Positions 27,995 to 36,202 of a stretch of 64,000 nt of DNA are shown piece by piece (positions within the stretch are counted from its first letter, which is position 1; every line of letters starts with the position of its first letter). The notes beneath the pieces were generated by a model that saw nothing but the letters and a program-made list of their open reading frames with translations, was not told the DNA's origin and did no database searches. The stretch lies in NCBI RefSeq assembly GCF_004000785.1, contig NZ_BILX01000002.1:124001-188000 (forward strand). The letters run 5' to 3'. The stretch is from Paenibacillus ehimensis NBRC 15659 (lineage in GTDB: Bacteria; Bacillota; Bacilli; Paenibacillales; NBRC-103111). The translations under genes were made by a program, and so were the position numbers.

Positions 27995-28615
27995 TTACTC
28001 TGCAATTCCATGCCGAATCATGCTGTAGAAACGATTCATCTCATCGAACAAACCGTTAGCAGCCTCGTCATCCAGAGCTCCGGTATCCGTGAACGCCGCT
28101 GAGAACTTATTTTCAAAATGCTTCAATGTGATCATAATCAGCTCGAAGGCCTGCTTCCGGTCTACCCCTTCCCGAAGGGGAACGGCTTCAAATAACCGCT
28201 CCATCGATTGGTTCTTCTCAGCAATCGCTTGACCATACTTCTCTTCAATGTCCGCTTTCAGCTCATTCGGTGGCGAATAAAACGCTTCGTGTACCAATTT
28301 CAATTCATCGGGATGCTTGCGAAAGTAGGCGAGCTTGATGCGGCTAAGTCTGTCTATGGTGTTAAAAAAATCCTCCTGCTCTGAAAAAACGTCAAATCGC
28401 ACGACGGTCCTAACCTTCTCAAAGCAATGCTCCAGCAAGCTGAGATACAGCTTTTTTTTGCTGGTGAAATGATGAAAGATCAAAGCCTTGGAAATACCGG
28501 CCGCCTCCGCCAGCATCTCCGTCGAAGTGTTCTTGTATCCATAGCGAGCAAAGACAGACAAACAGGCCTCGAGGATTTTTTCCCGTTCGTACAGCTGTAA
28601 AGGCAGATGTTTCAC
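27995..28615 (-). CDS. TetR-family regulator of the P450 operon
   Basis: About 206 residues. The longest frame begins at 28708, but its promoter (28650-28678) lies inside that frame, so the start must be downstream; I use the GTG at 28615 close to AAGGGAAGGA. HTH: YKNTSTEMLAEAAGISKALI, then FHHFTSKKKLYLSLLEHCF. Two operator-like palindromes flank the promoter. It should repress itself and the P450 gene until a ligand binds. Confidence 0.87.
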   Translation of the reverse strand: MKHLPLQLYEREKILEACLSVFARYGYKNTSTEMLAEAAGISKALIFHHFTSKKKLYLSLLEHCFEKVRTVVRFDVFSEQEDFFNTIDRLSRIKLAYFRKHPDELKLVHEAFYSPPNELKADIEEKYGQAIAEKNQSMERLFEAVPLREGVDRKQAFELIMITLKHFENKFSAAFTDTGALDDEAANGLFDEMNRFYSMIRHGIAE

Positions 28616-28630
28616 TCCTTCCCTTGTTGC

Positions 28631-28678
28631 TGACCAATTGGTTAGTAACATTGTATTATATGCTGACCAACCGGTCAA
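28631..28678 (-). promoter_or_regulatory. TetR-controlled promoter of the P450 operon
   Basis: Leftward TTGACC (28673-28678), 17 bases, TACAAT (28650-28655). Operators: TGACCAACCGGTCA (28664-28677) over -35 and TGACCAATTGGTTA (28631-28644) just after -10. The two palindromes share TGACCAA and are 33 bp apart. Confidence 0.8.
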
Positions 28679-28783
28679 TATGTCTATCGGCTTCATTTTT
28701 ATTTCCAACTTCGGTCACAGCTTTGCCTTTTCTTGAGGCCGCGATCGTGCAAAATTCGGCTTTTCATGCCTCTTTGCATGCAC

Positions 28784-28789
28784 TATAAT
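28784..28789 (+). promoter_or_regulatory. -10 box of uraA
   Basis: Perfect TATAAT 44 bases before the permease start. A -35 near TTTCAT (16-17 bases upstream) is weak, and TTTGCATGCAC partly repeats GTGCAAAA in inverted form around it. Confidence 0.5.
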
Positions 28790-28832
28790 ACGGTAGATAA
28801 CAATAATTAAAACGAGCAAAAGGGGAACTTCA

Positions 28833-30107
28833 ATGTCGCGAATCATCCAAGTTCATGAGAGACCGCCCTTCTGGAAGAGCTTGCCGCTGGGGCTGCAGCA
28901 TCTGTTCGCCATGTTCGGATCTACGGTTCTTGTGCCCATCCTGTTCAAGGTCGACCCGGCCACGATCCTGTTGATGAACGGCTTCGGAACCTTGCTGTAC
29001 CTCTTCATTACCAAGGGGAAAATTCCCGCTTACCTCGGCTCCAGCTTCGCCTTTCTTTCGCCCGTGTTCGTCGTCCTGGCGGAAAAAGGGTACAACGCCG
29101 CGCTCGGAGGCTTCCTGGTGGTCGGCGTCATCTTCACCATCGTCGCCCTGCTGATCCGCTATACGGGGACGGCCTGGATCGATGTCGTCTTCCCTCCGGC
29201 CTCCATGGGGGCGATCGTCGCGGTGATCGGGCTTGAGCTCGTTCCGACAGCCGCCAAGATGGCCGGCTTCATCGCTCCGGACGGCGCGCCTGCCGGTTGG
29301 TCCCCGGATGTCACGACCGTTACGGTCTCCGTGGTCACAATGCTGGTCGGCGTGCTCGGATCGGTGCTGTTCCGCGGCATTTTCAAAATCATTCCGATCC
29401 TGATCGCCATCGTCGCCGGCTATGTGCTGTCCAGTATGCTCGGGCTTGTGCATGTACAGGAGACGGTCGGCGCAGCCGGCTGGCTGACGCTGCCTACCTT
29501 CTATGCGCCGGCTTGGGATTGGACAAGCATCGCCATTATTGCCCCAGCCGCGCTGGTGGTCATTGCCGAGCATATCGGCCACCTGATTGTGACCGGCAAT
29601 ATTGTCGGCAAAGATCTGTCCAAGGACCCGGGACTCAGCCGTTCCTTGCTCGGCAACGGCGTCTCCACCGTGCTCTCCGCGGCGGTAGGCTCCACCCCGA
29701 ATACAACGTATGGGGAGAATATCGGCGTCATGGCGATCAGCCGTGTCTATTCCGTTTGGATCGTCGGTCTGGCAGCGGTTATGGCCATCGTCCTATCCTT
29801 CGTCGGCAAGCTATCGGCGCTTATCCAAACGATTCCTACCCCGGTGATGGGAGGCGTCTCCCTGCTGCTGTTCGGCGTCATTGCCGCATCCGGGATCCGT
29901 ATGCTGGTCGAGACGAAGGTCGACTATTCCAAGCCTGCGAACCTGATCCTGACGACAGTTGTGCTGGTGGTCGGTTTAAGCGGGGCTGCGTTCAAGTGGG
30001 GGCATCTTGAGCTGAAGGGCATGGCCCTTGCCACGGTAGTGGCGATTTTGCTCAGCTTGGTATTCAAACTGTTCGAGGTTCTGAAGTGGTCCAACGAAAC
30101 GAATTAA
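28833..30107 (+). CDS. uraA: Uracil permease (NCS2 family)
   Basis: A 424-residue membrane symporter of the nucleobase:cation symporter-2 family. The N terminus WKSLPLGLQHLFAMFGSTVL and the substrate-site motif IAEHIGHLIVTG (Glu and His as in UraA) are diagnostic, with GSTPNTTYGENIGVMAIS later. Fourteen membrane segments are expected. It stands alone, away from pyr genes, with its own promoter and strong terminator. Close relatives transport uracil; I infer the same here. Confidence 0.9.
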   Translation: MSRIIQVHERPPFWKSLPLGLQHLFAMFGSTVLVPILFKVDPATILLMNGFGTLLYLFITKGKIPAYLGSSFAFLSPVFVVLAEKGYNAALGGFLVVGVIFTIVALLIRYTGTAWIDVVFPPASMGAIVAVIGLELVPTAAKMAGFIAPDGAPAGWSPDVTTVTVSVVTMLVGVLGSVLFRGIFKIIPILIAIVAGYVLSSMLGLVHVQETVGAAGWLTLPTFYAPAWDWTSIAIIAPAALVVIAEHIGHLIVTGNIVGKDLSKDPGLSRSLLGNGVSTVLSAAVGSTPNTTYGENIGVMAISRVYSVWIVGLAAVMAIVLSFVGKLSALIQTIPTPVMGGVSLLLFGVIAASGIRMLVETKVDYSKPANLILTTVVLVVGLSGAAFKWGHLELKGMALATVVAILLSLVFKLFEVLKWSNETN

Positions 30108-30129
30108 GAAGTGTTGGAAACGCGCAAAG

Positions 30130-30170
30130 GGCGCTGCCCCGAAAGTCTGCTTAGACCTTGGGGCAGCGCC
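30130..30170. terminator. Terminator between uraA and the alpha-galactosidase gene
   Basis: Perfect 11-bp arms GGCGCTGCCCC (30130-30140) and GGGGCAGCGCC (30160-30170), followed by TTGTTT on the plus strand. It lies between two convergent genes and may serve both. Confidence 0.85.
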
Positions 30171-30178
30171 TTGTTTCT

Positions 30179-32407
30179 CTAACGATCTATTTTTACTAAG
30201 GTAAATAATTTTGAAGAAAAATCCCTTTTGTCTAAAATGTTGAAATCCATGACTTCGTTTATCTTCGGCGTAAGGGTTATGCCCATATACATTAATTCGC
30301 TTCCCGAATAGGCACTGTCCAATTCCTCAATATAGTAGATCGCCGCTTCCTCCAGCCCCGTTAATTTCACACGCTTGTAGGCTTCGTTTGGCTCGGATAG
30401 CACTTGGTACCATCCGACAACGGCCTTTTCTTTCTTTTCATCGACCACCATCCAGGCTGTTTCGTTTCCTTCAAAAGGACTAAGGAGCCGGTAAAAATCG
30501 CCGGTTGCCATCAACCGCCGATGTTTCTTACAATAAGCGATTTGTTTCCGGATTTGCTCGATCTCCTGCTGCTCCAACGCACAAGGGTCCAGCTCATACC
30601 CAAATGTTCCGAAATAAGCGACATTGGCTCTTGTGTCGAGTGGCGTCATTCTTCCCACTTGATGATTGGGAATGCTTGACACGTGACTGCCCATACTGCT
30701 GATGGGATAAACATAAGAAGTGCCGTATTGGATTTTCAATCTTTCAATGCCATCGCTGTCATCGCTTGTCCACGTCTGTGGAGCATAATAAAGCATGCCG
30801 GGGTCAAAGCGTCCGCCGCCGGAGGCGCATGATTCGAATAAAATATCGGGATACTTCTGAATTAATTTGTCATACAGCTTATAGACGCCTAAAATATAAC
30901 GATGGAAAAATTCACCCTGCGCCTTGGCGCTTAATCCGCAAGAATAAGCCTCCGAAATACAACGGTTCATGTCCCATTTTATATATTCTATGTTCGCCGA
31001 AGAGAGGATTTGATCCATCAAGGAAAACACATAATCCACGACTTCAGGTTGAGAGAAATCCAGCACGTATTGATGCCTTCCCTGCTTTCTTTGACGGTGC
31101 GGCGTCCCGACAACCCACTCCGGATGTTCTCTCATGATGTGCGAATCGCCGTTCGTCATTTCAGGCTCAAACCACAACCCGAACTTCATTCCCAACGCAT
31201 TGATTTTTTTGGACAGATGCCCCAGCCCGTTCGGCAATTTTTCCTCGTTTACAAACCAGTCTCCCAAAGAAGTCGTATCCGTGTTTCTTTTGCCGAACCA
31301 GCCGTCATCGAGAACAAACAGCTCCACCCCCAGCTTGCTTGCCTGTTCAGCCATCGTAAGGATCTTCTCTTCATTAAAGTCGAAATAAGTGCCTTCCCAG
31401 TTATTGATGACGATAGGCCGCTCCCTTCCGGCATATTTCCCCCGTATCAAATGATGATTATATAAGCGGTGGTAGGCTTGACTCATTTTATGGAAGCCTT
31501 GGTCGCTATAAACGAGAATCGCTTCCGGCGTATGGAAAGCTCCTCCCGGAGGCAGGACCCAATTAAATTTACTTGGGTGGATCCCCATCATGATCCGCGA
31601 TATTCGGTAAGGATCAACCTCGACTTGCCCTAAAAAATTGCCGCTGTAAACCAGACTCATACTATAAGCTTCCCCGGTATGCTCCGTTGTCGTTTTTCTC
31701 GCCAGCAGCAGGAATGGATTGTGAATATGGCTGCTTGAACCTCTGGTGCTGCCTACGGCTTGAATGCCAGGACGAAGAGGCGTCCGGTAAAGATGCCGCT
31801 CTCTCCCCCATGCCCCCGAAAGATGCACAAATTCATAATCGCAATCCGGTAAATCGCAGCTCGCACTCATCATTCTCTTGAGCATTAACGTTTGACCGCC
31901 ATCATTATGAATCGATGCCGCGCGGGCGATGACAGGGTATTTTTCAAAAATCGTATAGTTAAGCAGAAGCTCCGTTTGCGTCAGGTCATCCTTCATTTTA
32001 ATTTGCAAGGTGGATGCGTCGCCGGGGTCATTCACAAAAGTGGCCGGCAAATCCGGAATCTTATGTTTCCCCGCACGGATTTCATAACCCGCATACTTAA
32101 ACTCCATGACATGCGAACCGTTTTCTAATTCGACTTCGAAAGCCGCTTCTCTGAAATCGCCGCCTCCAAAAGAGGGATACTCCTGCTTAATGCTTTCCAA
32201 CGATGTCACGAGATCCCCTGTAAATTCCCCTACGGAAACCGAACGGTAGCTTCTCTCGACAAAACGTTGGAAATGGCCCGTGTAGTTGATTTGCTTTCCA
32301 TAATAAAGCTGCTCTAATTGTCCGTTTTCCATGATTCGAAACAAATAGCTGATCTCGTCATTTGTTAACAGAAACGTGTTCTCATTCTCGTTTACATAAA
32401 TGCCCAT
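30179..32407 (-). CDS. Alpha-galactosidase, GH36
   Basis: A 742-residue enzyme that releases alpha-galactose from melibiose, raffinose and related sugars. No signal peptide, so it acts in the cytoplasm. N-terminal beta-supersandwich, then the (beta/alpha)8 barrel with FVLDDGWFGKRN, LWFEPEMTN, the nucleophile Asp in IEYIKWDMNRC and the acid/base Asp in WTSDDSDGIERL; CASGGGRFD lies between the last two. Full length for the bacterial GH36 group I. It diverges from an AraC regulator. An operator-like palindrome lies right after the -10 box (TATACT, about 32476) of its promoter. Confidence 0.94.
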   Translation of the reverse strand: MGIYVNENENTFLLTNDEISYLFRIMENGQLEQLYYGKQINYTGHFQRFVERSYRSVSVGEFTGDLVTSLESIKQEYPSFGGGDFREAAFEVELENGSHVMEFKYAGYEIRAGKHKIPDLPATFVNDPGDASTLQIKMKDDLTQTELLLNYTIFEKYPVIARAASIHNDGGQTLMLKRMMSASCDLPDCDYEFVHLSGAWGRERHLYRTPLRPGIQAVGSTRGSSSHIHNPFLLLARKTTTEHTGEAYSMSLVYSGNFLGQVEVDPYRISRIMMGIHPSKFNWVLPPGGAFHTPEAILVYSDQGFHKMSQAYHRLYNHHLIRGKYAGRERPIVINNWEGTYFDFNEEKILTMAEQASKLGVELFVLDDGWFGKRNTDTTSLGDWFVNEEKLPNGLGHLSKKINALGMKFGLWFEPEMTNGDSHIMREHPEWVVGTPHRQRKQGRHQYVLDFSQPEVVDYVFSLMDQILSSANIEYIKWDMNRCISEAYSCGLSAKAQGEFFHRYILGVYKLYDKLIQKYPDILFESCASGGGRFDPGMLYYAPQTWTSDDSDGIERLKIQYGTSYVYPISSMGSHVSSIPNHQVGRMTPLDTRANVAYFGTFGYELDPCALEQQEIEQIRKQIAYCKKHRRLMATGDFYRLLSPFEGNETAWMVVDEKKEKAVVGWYQVLSEPNEAYKRVKLTGLEEAAIYYIEELDSAYSGSELMYMGITLTPKINEVMDFNILDKRDFSSKLFTLVKIDR

Positions 32408-32448
32408 AGAAAGAAAATCCTCTTTTCCATTTACGTTACGCCCAAAAT

Positions 32449-32461
32449 TGAAAGCGTTTCA
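32449..32461. promoter_or_regulatory. LacI/CcpA-like palindrome before the alpha-galactosidase gene
   Basis: TGAAAGCGTTTCA is a 13-bp palindrome with arms TGAAA/TTTCA. It resembles cre boxes but is one base short of the 14-bp consensus, so the binder may be CcpA or another LacI-type protein. It is placed to block the leftward transcript. Confidence 0.5.
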
Positions 32462-32622
32462 TTTTTGAGAAAAGTATACCATCCACAAATTTATTCATAC
32501 ATGCTTTTTTCAAACAAAAATATAGTAAAATCTAATCTATATCCTTCTCCATCTCCAAACCGGTCAATATTTAGACAAATCTTCATTCTATGTTTAGGTC
32601 ATCCTCGGATAAGGAAGTGAAC

Positions 32623-33492
32623 ATGATGCAGAAAATGAACCAATATGTCGATACGCAAACAAGCTCCAGCCATAAAAACGTAAGCGATCTTATTTTGTAT
32701 AACTGCGGAACGGAAAACTGCGACCCCAATTATTCTTTTGGACCCATAGCGCGGGATTTTCATTTAATTCATTTTGTCGTCAAAGGCCGCGGAAAGCTAT
32801 CCATTGACAACGAAACTTACCCTATCAAGGAGAACCAAGCCTTCTTAATTCCCGCCAATAAAATCGCTTTTTACCAAGCGGATGCCCAGGATCCGTGGGA
32901 ATATTGCTGGGTGGGCTTTATGGGGATTCAATCGGAATATTACTTGCAGCATATTGCGGTGGTGAATGGCGGGGCGTACGTGATTAACGTCGAGAATGCG
33001 AACGATTTTTATATGCTCATCCAAACCATGCTTGACATCTCCGGGGCCAGCTTGTCCTCTTCTTTATTCATCCAAGGCTATTTGTACCATATTCTCGCCA
33101 TGCTGGTAAGCGCCGGTAAAACTATATCCGCGGTCCATCGAGGGAGTCTTTCCTACGCTTTGCAGGCGATGAACTATTTGGACAAAAACTACAGCAACAC
33201 CAACGTTCAAATTCATGCGATTGCCGATTTTCTAGGCTTGCACCCGAACTACCTGTCGACGATTTTTAAACAAGACATCGGGGTTACCCCCAAAGAATAC
33301 TTGATTCAATTGCGTATGAAAAAGGCTTGCGAATTGCTGCAGCAAACCAGCTATCCAATCCATATCATCTCCAACTCGGTCGGGTATGCCGATCCATTGA
33401 CTTTCTCCAGAGCGTTCAAAACGGTGACCGGCATGTCCCCGAAAGCGTATCGAGAAAGCTCCCGGCTCCCGCCGGAATCCAATGATCTATAA
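32623..33492 (+). CDS. AraC-family regulator of the alpha-galactosidase gene
   Basis: About 290 residues; start ATG at 32623, seven bases after AAGGA. The N-terminal cupin-like domain (FHLIHFVVKGRGKLSIDN, then AFLIPANKIAFYQADAQDPW) is the sugar-sensing type found in MsmR/RafR-like activators; the C-terminal double HTH (VQIHAIADFLGLHPNYLSTI, ISNSVGYADPLTFSRAFKTV) binds DNA. It is divergent from the GH36 gene, which it most likely activates in response to alpha-galactosides. No sugar ABC genes for melibiose lie next to it. Confidence 0.9.
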   Translation: MMQKMNQYVDTQTSSSHKNVSDLILYNCGTENCDPNYSFGPIARDFHLIHFVVKGRGKLSIDNETYPIKENQAFLIPANKIAFYQADAQDPWEYCWVGFMGIQSEYYLQHIAVVNGGAYVINVENANDFYMLIQTMLDISGASLSSSLFIQGYLYHILAMLVSAGKTISAVHRGSLSYALQAMNYLDKNYSNTNVQIHAIADFLGLHPNYLSTIFKQDIGVTPKEYLIQLRMKKACELLQQTSYPIHIISNSVGYADPLTFSRAFKTVTGMSPKAYRESSRLPPESNDL

Positions 33493-33618
33493 TTTTGCTA
33501 TATTGTTCTATACAATTCCTATGTTTTCACTCTTTTAGATTTGGTATCTTTTATTTATTTGATAGCAAAATCTCATATTGAGGTTGAACCCAAATCTGGT
33601 AAAAAGAGTGTGTGAGCC

Positions 33619-34479
33619 ATGAGTTTTTTCATCGTTTTTGTCCCGGCTTTGGGCTGGGGAATTATGCCGATTATCGCCCAACTGACCAAAGCCTCTCCCA
33701 AAGAACAATTAACCGGTACGACGTTGGCGGCCTTATTTTTTGCAACCGTATGGTACGCAATACATCCGTCTTCATTGGTCATTTTTCCATTCCTGATCAG
33801 CTTTATTTCGGGTATTTTGTGGTCCATCGGACAGTATTTGCAGTTCCAAGCTTTTCAAAAGATCGGCGTTCCGAAAGCCATCCCCGTCATTTGCGGATTA
33901 CAGCTGATAGGCACAACGCTGTTCGCCGCCATGATGTTTAACGAATGGCAGACCCGAACCGAGATGATTGTCGGCTCTCTGGCGCTGCTGTTTATTTTGC
34001 TGGGCCTTATTTTAACCAGCTACCAGCAAAAACAACACGGTTCTTCCAACGGAATACCGCTTAACCTTCTTTTTATCCTGATTTGCTCTGCTCTGGCTTT
34101 AACCTGCTATGCGTTAATCAATCAGCTGTTTGACATATCAGGCAATGAGGTGATTTTGCCCCAGGCCTTGGGGATGTTCTCCTCTTCGTTGCTCATTAAT
34201 GCATTCTCTAAAGCGAAGCCGCGTCCCGCCAAAGTGTATTTGAACGTGGTAACGGGGAGTTGCTGGAGTGTCGCAAACCTTGCTTTTTTTATCGCAAATG
34301 GAACGGTCGGCACGGCAACGAGCTTTCCGATCTCTCAAGCGAGTATCATTATCGCTACATTAGGAAGCATCTTCATTTTTAAAGAAGCGAAGAAGCGGCT
34401 GGAGTGGTTGTCAGTTGTTTCCGGCATTGTTTCCGTTGCGATTGGCGTAATCATGATTAGTTTGATTAAAACGACCTGA
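33619..34479 (+). CDS. GlcU/RbsU-type sugar uptake protein
   Basis: A 286-residue membrane protein with about ten helices, of the glucose/ribose porter family within the DMT superfamily. Family-like stretches are ALGWGIMPIIAQL at the start, SGILWSIGQYLQFQAFQKIG and, near the end, FPISQASIIIATLGSIFIFK. GlcU proteins take up glucose by proton symport; RbsU proteins ribose. The substrate here is not certain. It follows the AraC gene but is 126 bases away and may be independent. Confidence 0.85.
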   Translation: MSFFIVFVPALGWGIMPIIAQLTKASPKEQLTGTTLAALFFATVWYAIHPSSLVIFPFLISFISGILWSIGQYLQFQAFQKIGVPKAIPVICGLQLIGTTLFAAMMFNEWQTRTEMIVGSLALLFILLGLILTSYQQKQHGSSNGIPLNLLFILICSALALTCYALINQLFDISGNEVILPQALGMFSSSLLINAFSKAKPRPAKVYLNVVTGSCWSVANLAFFIANGTVGTATSFPISQASIIIATLGSIFIFKEAKKRLEWLSVVSGIVSVAIGVIMISLIKTT

Positions 34480-34536
34480 GGAAATTTGTTAGGCGATCCC
34501 CCCTTGTGAACGCGCCTTGCTGCCATTATAAACAAA

Positions 34537-34615
34537 CCTCCTTAGGGGATAGACAGTTCCGGACCAAGGCACAATACGTCTTGTGTTCTTTGAACAACAC
34601 CTATTCCTAAGGAGG
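34537..34615 (+). promoter_or_regulatory. Inverted repeat that can sequester the ribosome site of the Gln-rich gene
   Basis: CCTCCTTAGGGGATAG (34537-34552) is nearly the reverse complement of CTATTCCTAAGGAGG (34601-34615), the segment holding the strong TAAGGAGG before the gene at 34627. A small GTGTT/AACAC stem lies between the arms. In RNA the upper arm would cover the ribosome site. Confidence 0.6.
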
Positions 34616-34626
34616 CCTGATTTGTC

Positions 34627-35094
34627 ATGACTACTAAAAAAGAAGCCATAACTCAAGAACAAATCGCCGATAAGGTAAAAGCCGAAGTCGCCAGTGAGTT
34701 GACCCCGCTGGAAAACCAGCTGAACCAGATCCAAAAGATTTTGACTCAGGTTCAAAACCCTTCCCAAAGCACCGCTACGATGGGCTCCAATCAAAACCAG
34801 CAGCAGCTTGGCCAGCTTGTTAACCAAATGAACCAATTCAACCAACAAGTGCAAAGCCAACAAAAACAAGCTATTCAACAGCTTCAACAATCCATTCAAC
34901 AAGCCAGCCAAACGTTGAACCAAGCGAATCAAACCGTCCAATCGTTCCAAATGCTAAGCCAAATGCAGCAGCTGATTCAACAATCTCAGCAGCAAGCCAA
35001 TCAAATGAATCAACAAAATCAACAAAATCAACAGAATCAAATGAATCAACAAAGCTTCAATCAAACCAGCATGAGTATGAACCAAACTCACTAA
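34627..35094 (+). CDS. Gln/Asn-rich low-complexity protein
   Basis: A 155-residue protein with no recognised family. Residues 1-45 are charged and helical (QEQIADKVKAEVASELTPLE). From ~55 on, more than half of the residues are Q or N (LGQLVNQMNQFNQQVQSQQK, then NQQNQQNQQNQMNQQSFNQ near the end). The heptad-like spacing of L, I and V suggests a coiled coil before the Met/Gln/Asn-rich tail. No signal peptide. A strong ribosome site (TAAGGAGG, 11 bases before ATG) implies high expression, but an inverted repeat can hide it. It is followed by a membrane protein with repeats; the pair may form a surface or spore structure, which is a guess. Confidence 0.75.
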   Translation: MTTKKEAITQEQIADKVKAEVASELTPLENQLNQIQKILTQVQNPSQSTATMGSNQNQQQLGQLVNQMNQFNQQVQSQQKQAIQQLQQSIQQASQTLNQANQTVQSFQMLSQMQQLIQQSQQQANQMNQQNQQNQQNQMNQQSFNQTSMSMNQTH

Positions 35095-35172
35095 ACCTCA
35101 TTCTGTACGAATACGGGTTGCGTTCCGACGTAACCCTCTTTTTTGGAGAACGTTGAAGAAAAAGGGGAAATG

Positions 35173-36144
35173 ATGGGTATGCTAATTACAGCTTTTGTCT
35201 TTATAATGATTGCTGTTGTCATAGGCATTATTTTCTTGAGAAACTTCACCAAGGAAGTGTTCGACAATGAGGACCGCGGTCGTCGGGAGCATCCTCATCG
35301 CTTGAAAGAAGCAGCGAGTATGGAAGCGGCTCAAGAGCTTTACCCGTTCGAAGAAACGAAAGGCAGTATTGCTCCCGCGAAGCATGAGCCGGACACAAAA
35401 AGAAGCCATCTTCAAGTTGTGCCCGATATGTGGAAAGATAAGGCGAAAGACACCGGGCAGGCTGTGACGCCGAAGCCCGATGTCAGGGCTAAAAGCAACG
35501 TGCAGACTGCTACGCCTAAGCTCGATGCCAAGGCTAAAAGCAACGTGCAGACTGTTACGCCTAAGCTTGATGCCAAAGCGAAAAGTACCGTGCAGACTGC
35601 TACGCCTAAGCTCGATGCCAAGGCTAAAAGCACCGAGCTGCCTGCAACGCCTAAAGTCGATGCCAAGGCTAAAAGCAACGTGCCGCCTGCAACGCCTAAA
35701 GTCGACGCCAAAGCGAAAAGTATCGTGCCGCCTGCAACGCCTAAAGTCGATGCGAAAGCTAAAAGCACCGTGCCGCCTGCAACGCCTAAAGTCGATGCGA
35801 AAGCTAAAAGCACCGTGCAGACTTTATCTTATAGTCAAGCTGATAGTAATAGTCCATCTTCATTTCTTGCTAATGAACAGCCTTATCAGCAAGTTTGGAG
35901 TCAGAGCATCGATTCCGCAGCATTGATTCCCTTATCTTTAGAAAAACAATTGGACAATATTGAAGTCACAGAGAACAAGCTTCAACTTAACGTATATCAT
36001 AACCTTGTCCAACAGTTGGAAGAAGCTTCGACGGTATTAGCGCAAATCGATGACCAGATCAAATTCATCGAATTAACGAATTTTATAGATGATGAATTTA
36101 CCAAATTAAGCACGAATACGGAACATCAAGAGAACAGGGCATAA
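35173..36144 (+). CDS. Membrane-anchored protein with 15-residue tandem repeats
   Basis: No known family. I start at the ATG at 35173, six bases after AAAGGGG; the in-frame TTG at 35143 has no ribosome site. One N-terminal membrane helix (LITAFVFIMIAVVIGIIFLR) is followed by a basic region, then eight copies of a Lys/Pro/Ala-rich 15-residue unit, consensus TPKxDAKAKSxVxxA, and a C-terminal acidic helical domain (LEKQLDNIEVTENKLQLNVY, EASTVLAQIDDQIKFIELTN). The repeat region looks like an extended, positively charged stalk. It lies 78 bases after the Gln-rich gene and reads the same way. Confidence 0.75.
   Translation: MGMLITAFVFIMIAVVIGIIFLRNFTKEVFDNEDRGRREHPHRLKEAASMEAAQELYPFEETKGSIAPAKHEPDTKRSHLQVVPDMWKDKAKDTGQAVTPKPDVRAKSNVQTATPKLDAKAKSNVQTVTPKLDAKAKSTVQTATPKLDAKAKSTELPATPKVDAKAKSNVPPATPKVDAKAKSIVPPATPKVDAKAKSTVPPATPKVDAKAKSTVQTLSYSQADSNSPSSFLANEQPYQQVWSQSIDSAALIPLSLEKQLDNIEVTENKLQLNVYHNLVQQLEEASTVLAQIDDQIKFIELTNFIDDEFTKLSTNTEHQENRA
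35467..35826 (+). repeat. Eight tandem 45-bp coding repeats
   Basis: Eight in-frame 45-bp units inside the membrane-anchored protein. Units 2-4 (TPKLDAKAKS) and 5-8 (TPKVDAKAKS) form two sub-families, which points to recent stepwise duplication; copy number probably varies between strains. Confidence 0.9.
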
Positions 36145-36176
36145 ACACCTAGCATGCGGGCCCGCACCGGGTGTTT
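36143..36176 (+). terminator. Probable terminator of the repeat-protein gene
   Basis: AAACACC (36143-36149) pairs with GGTGTTT (36170-36176) around an inner GCGGGCCCGC palindrome; the T run is short. Confidence 0.5.
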
Positions 36177-36202
36177 CAATCCCCCTACACTGTGAGGCAA
36201 GT

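Noticed and set aside
32449..32461. Firm call of a CcpA cre site
   Set aside because: The palindrome is 13 bp and misses the 14-bp consensus; kept only as a LacI/CcpA-like site.
34489..34950. Leu-rich minus-strand frame opposite the Gln-rich gene
   Set aside because: It is the complement of CAA/CAG codons read as Leu/Val and has no ribosome site.
35412..35926. Long antisense and alternate-frame reading frames over the 45-bp repeats
   Set aside because: They are periodic copies of the repeat in other frames, with no ribosome site; the membrane-anchored protein explains the sequence.
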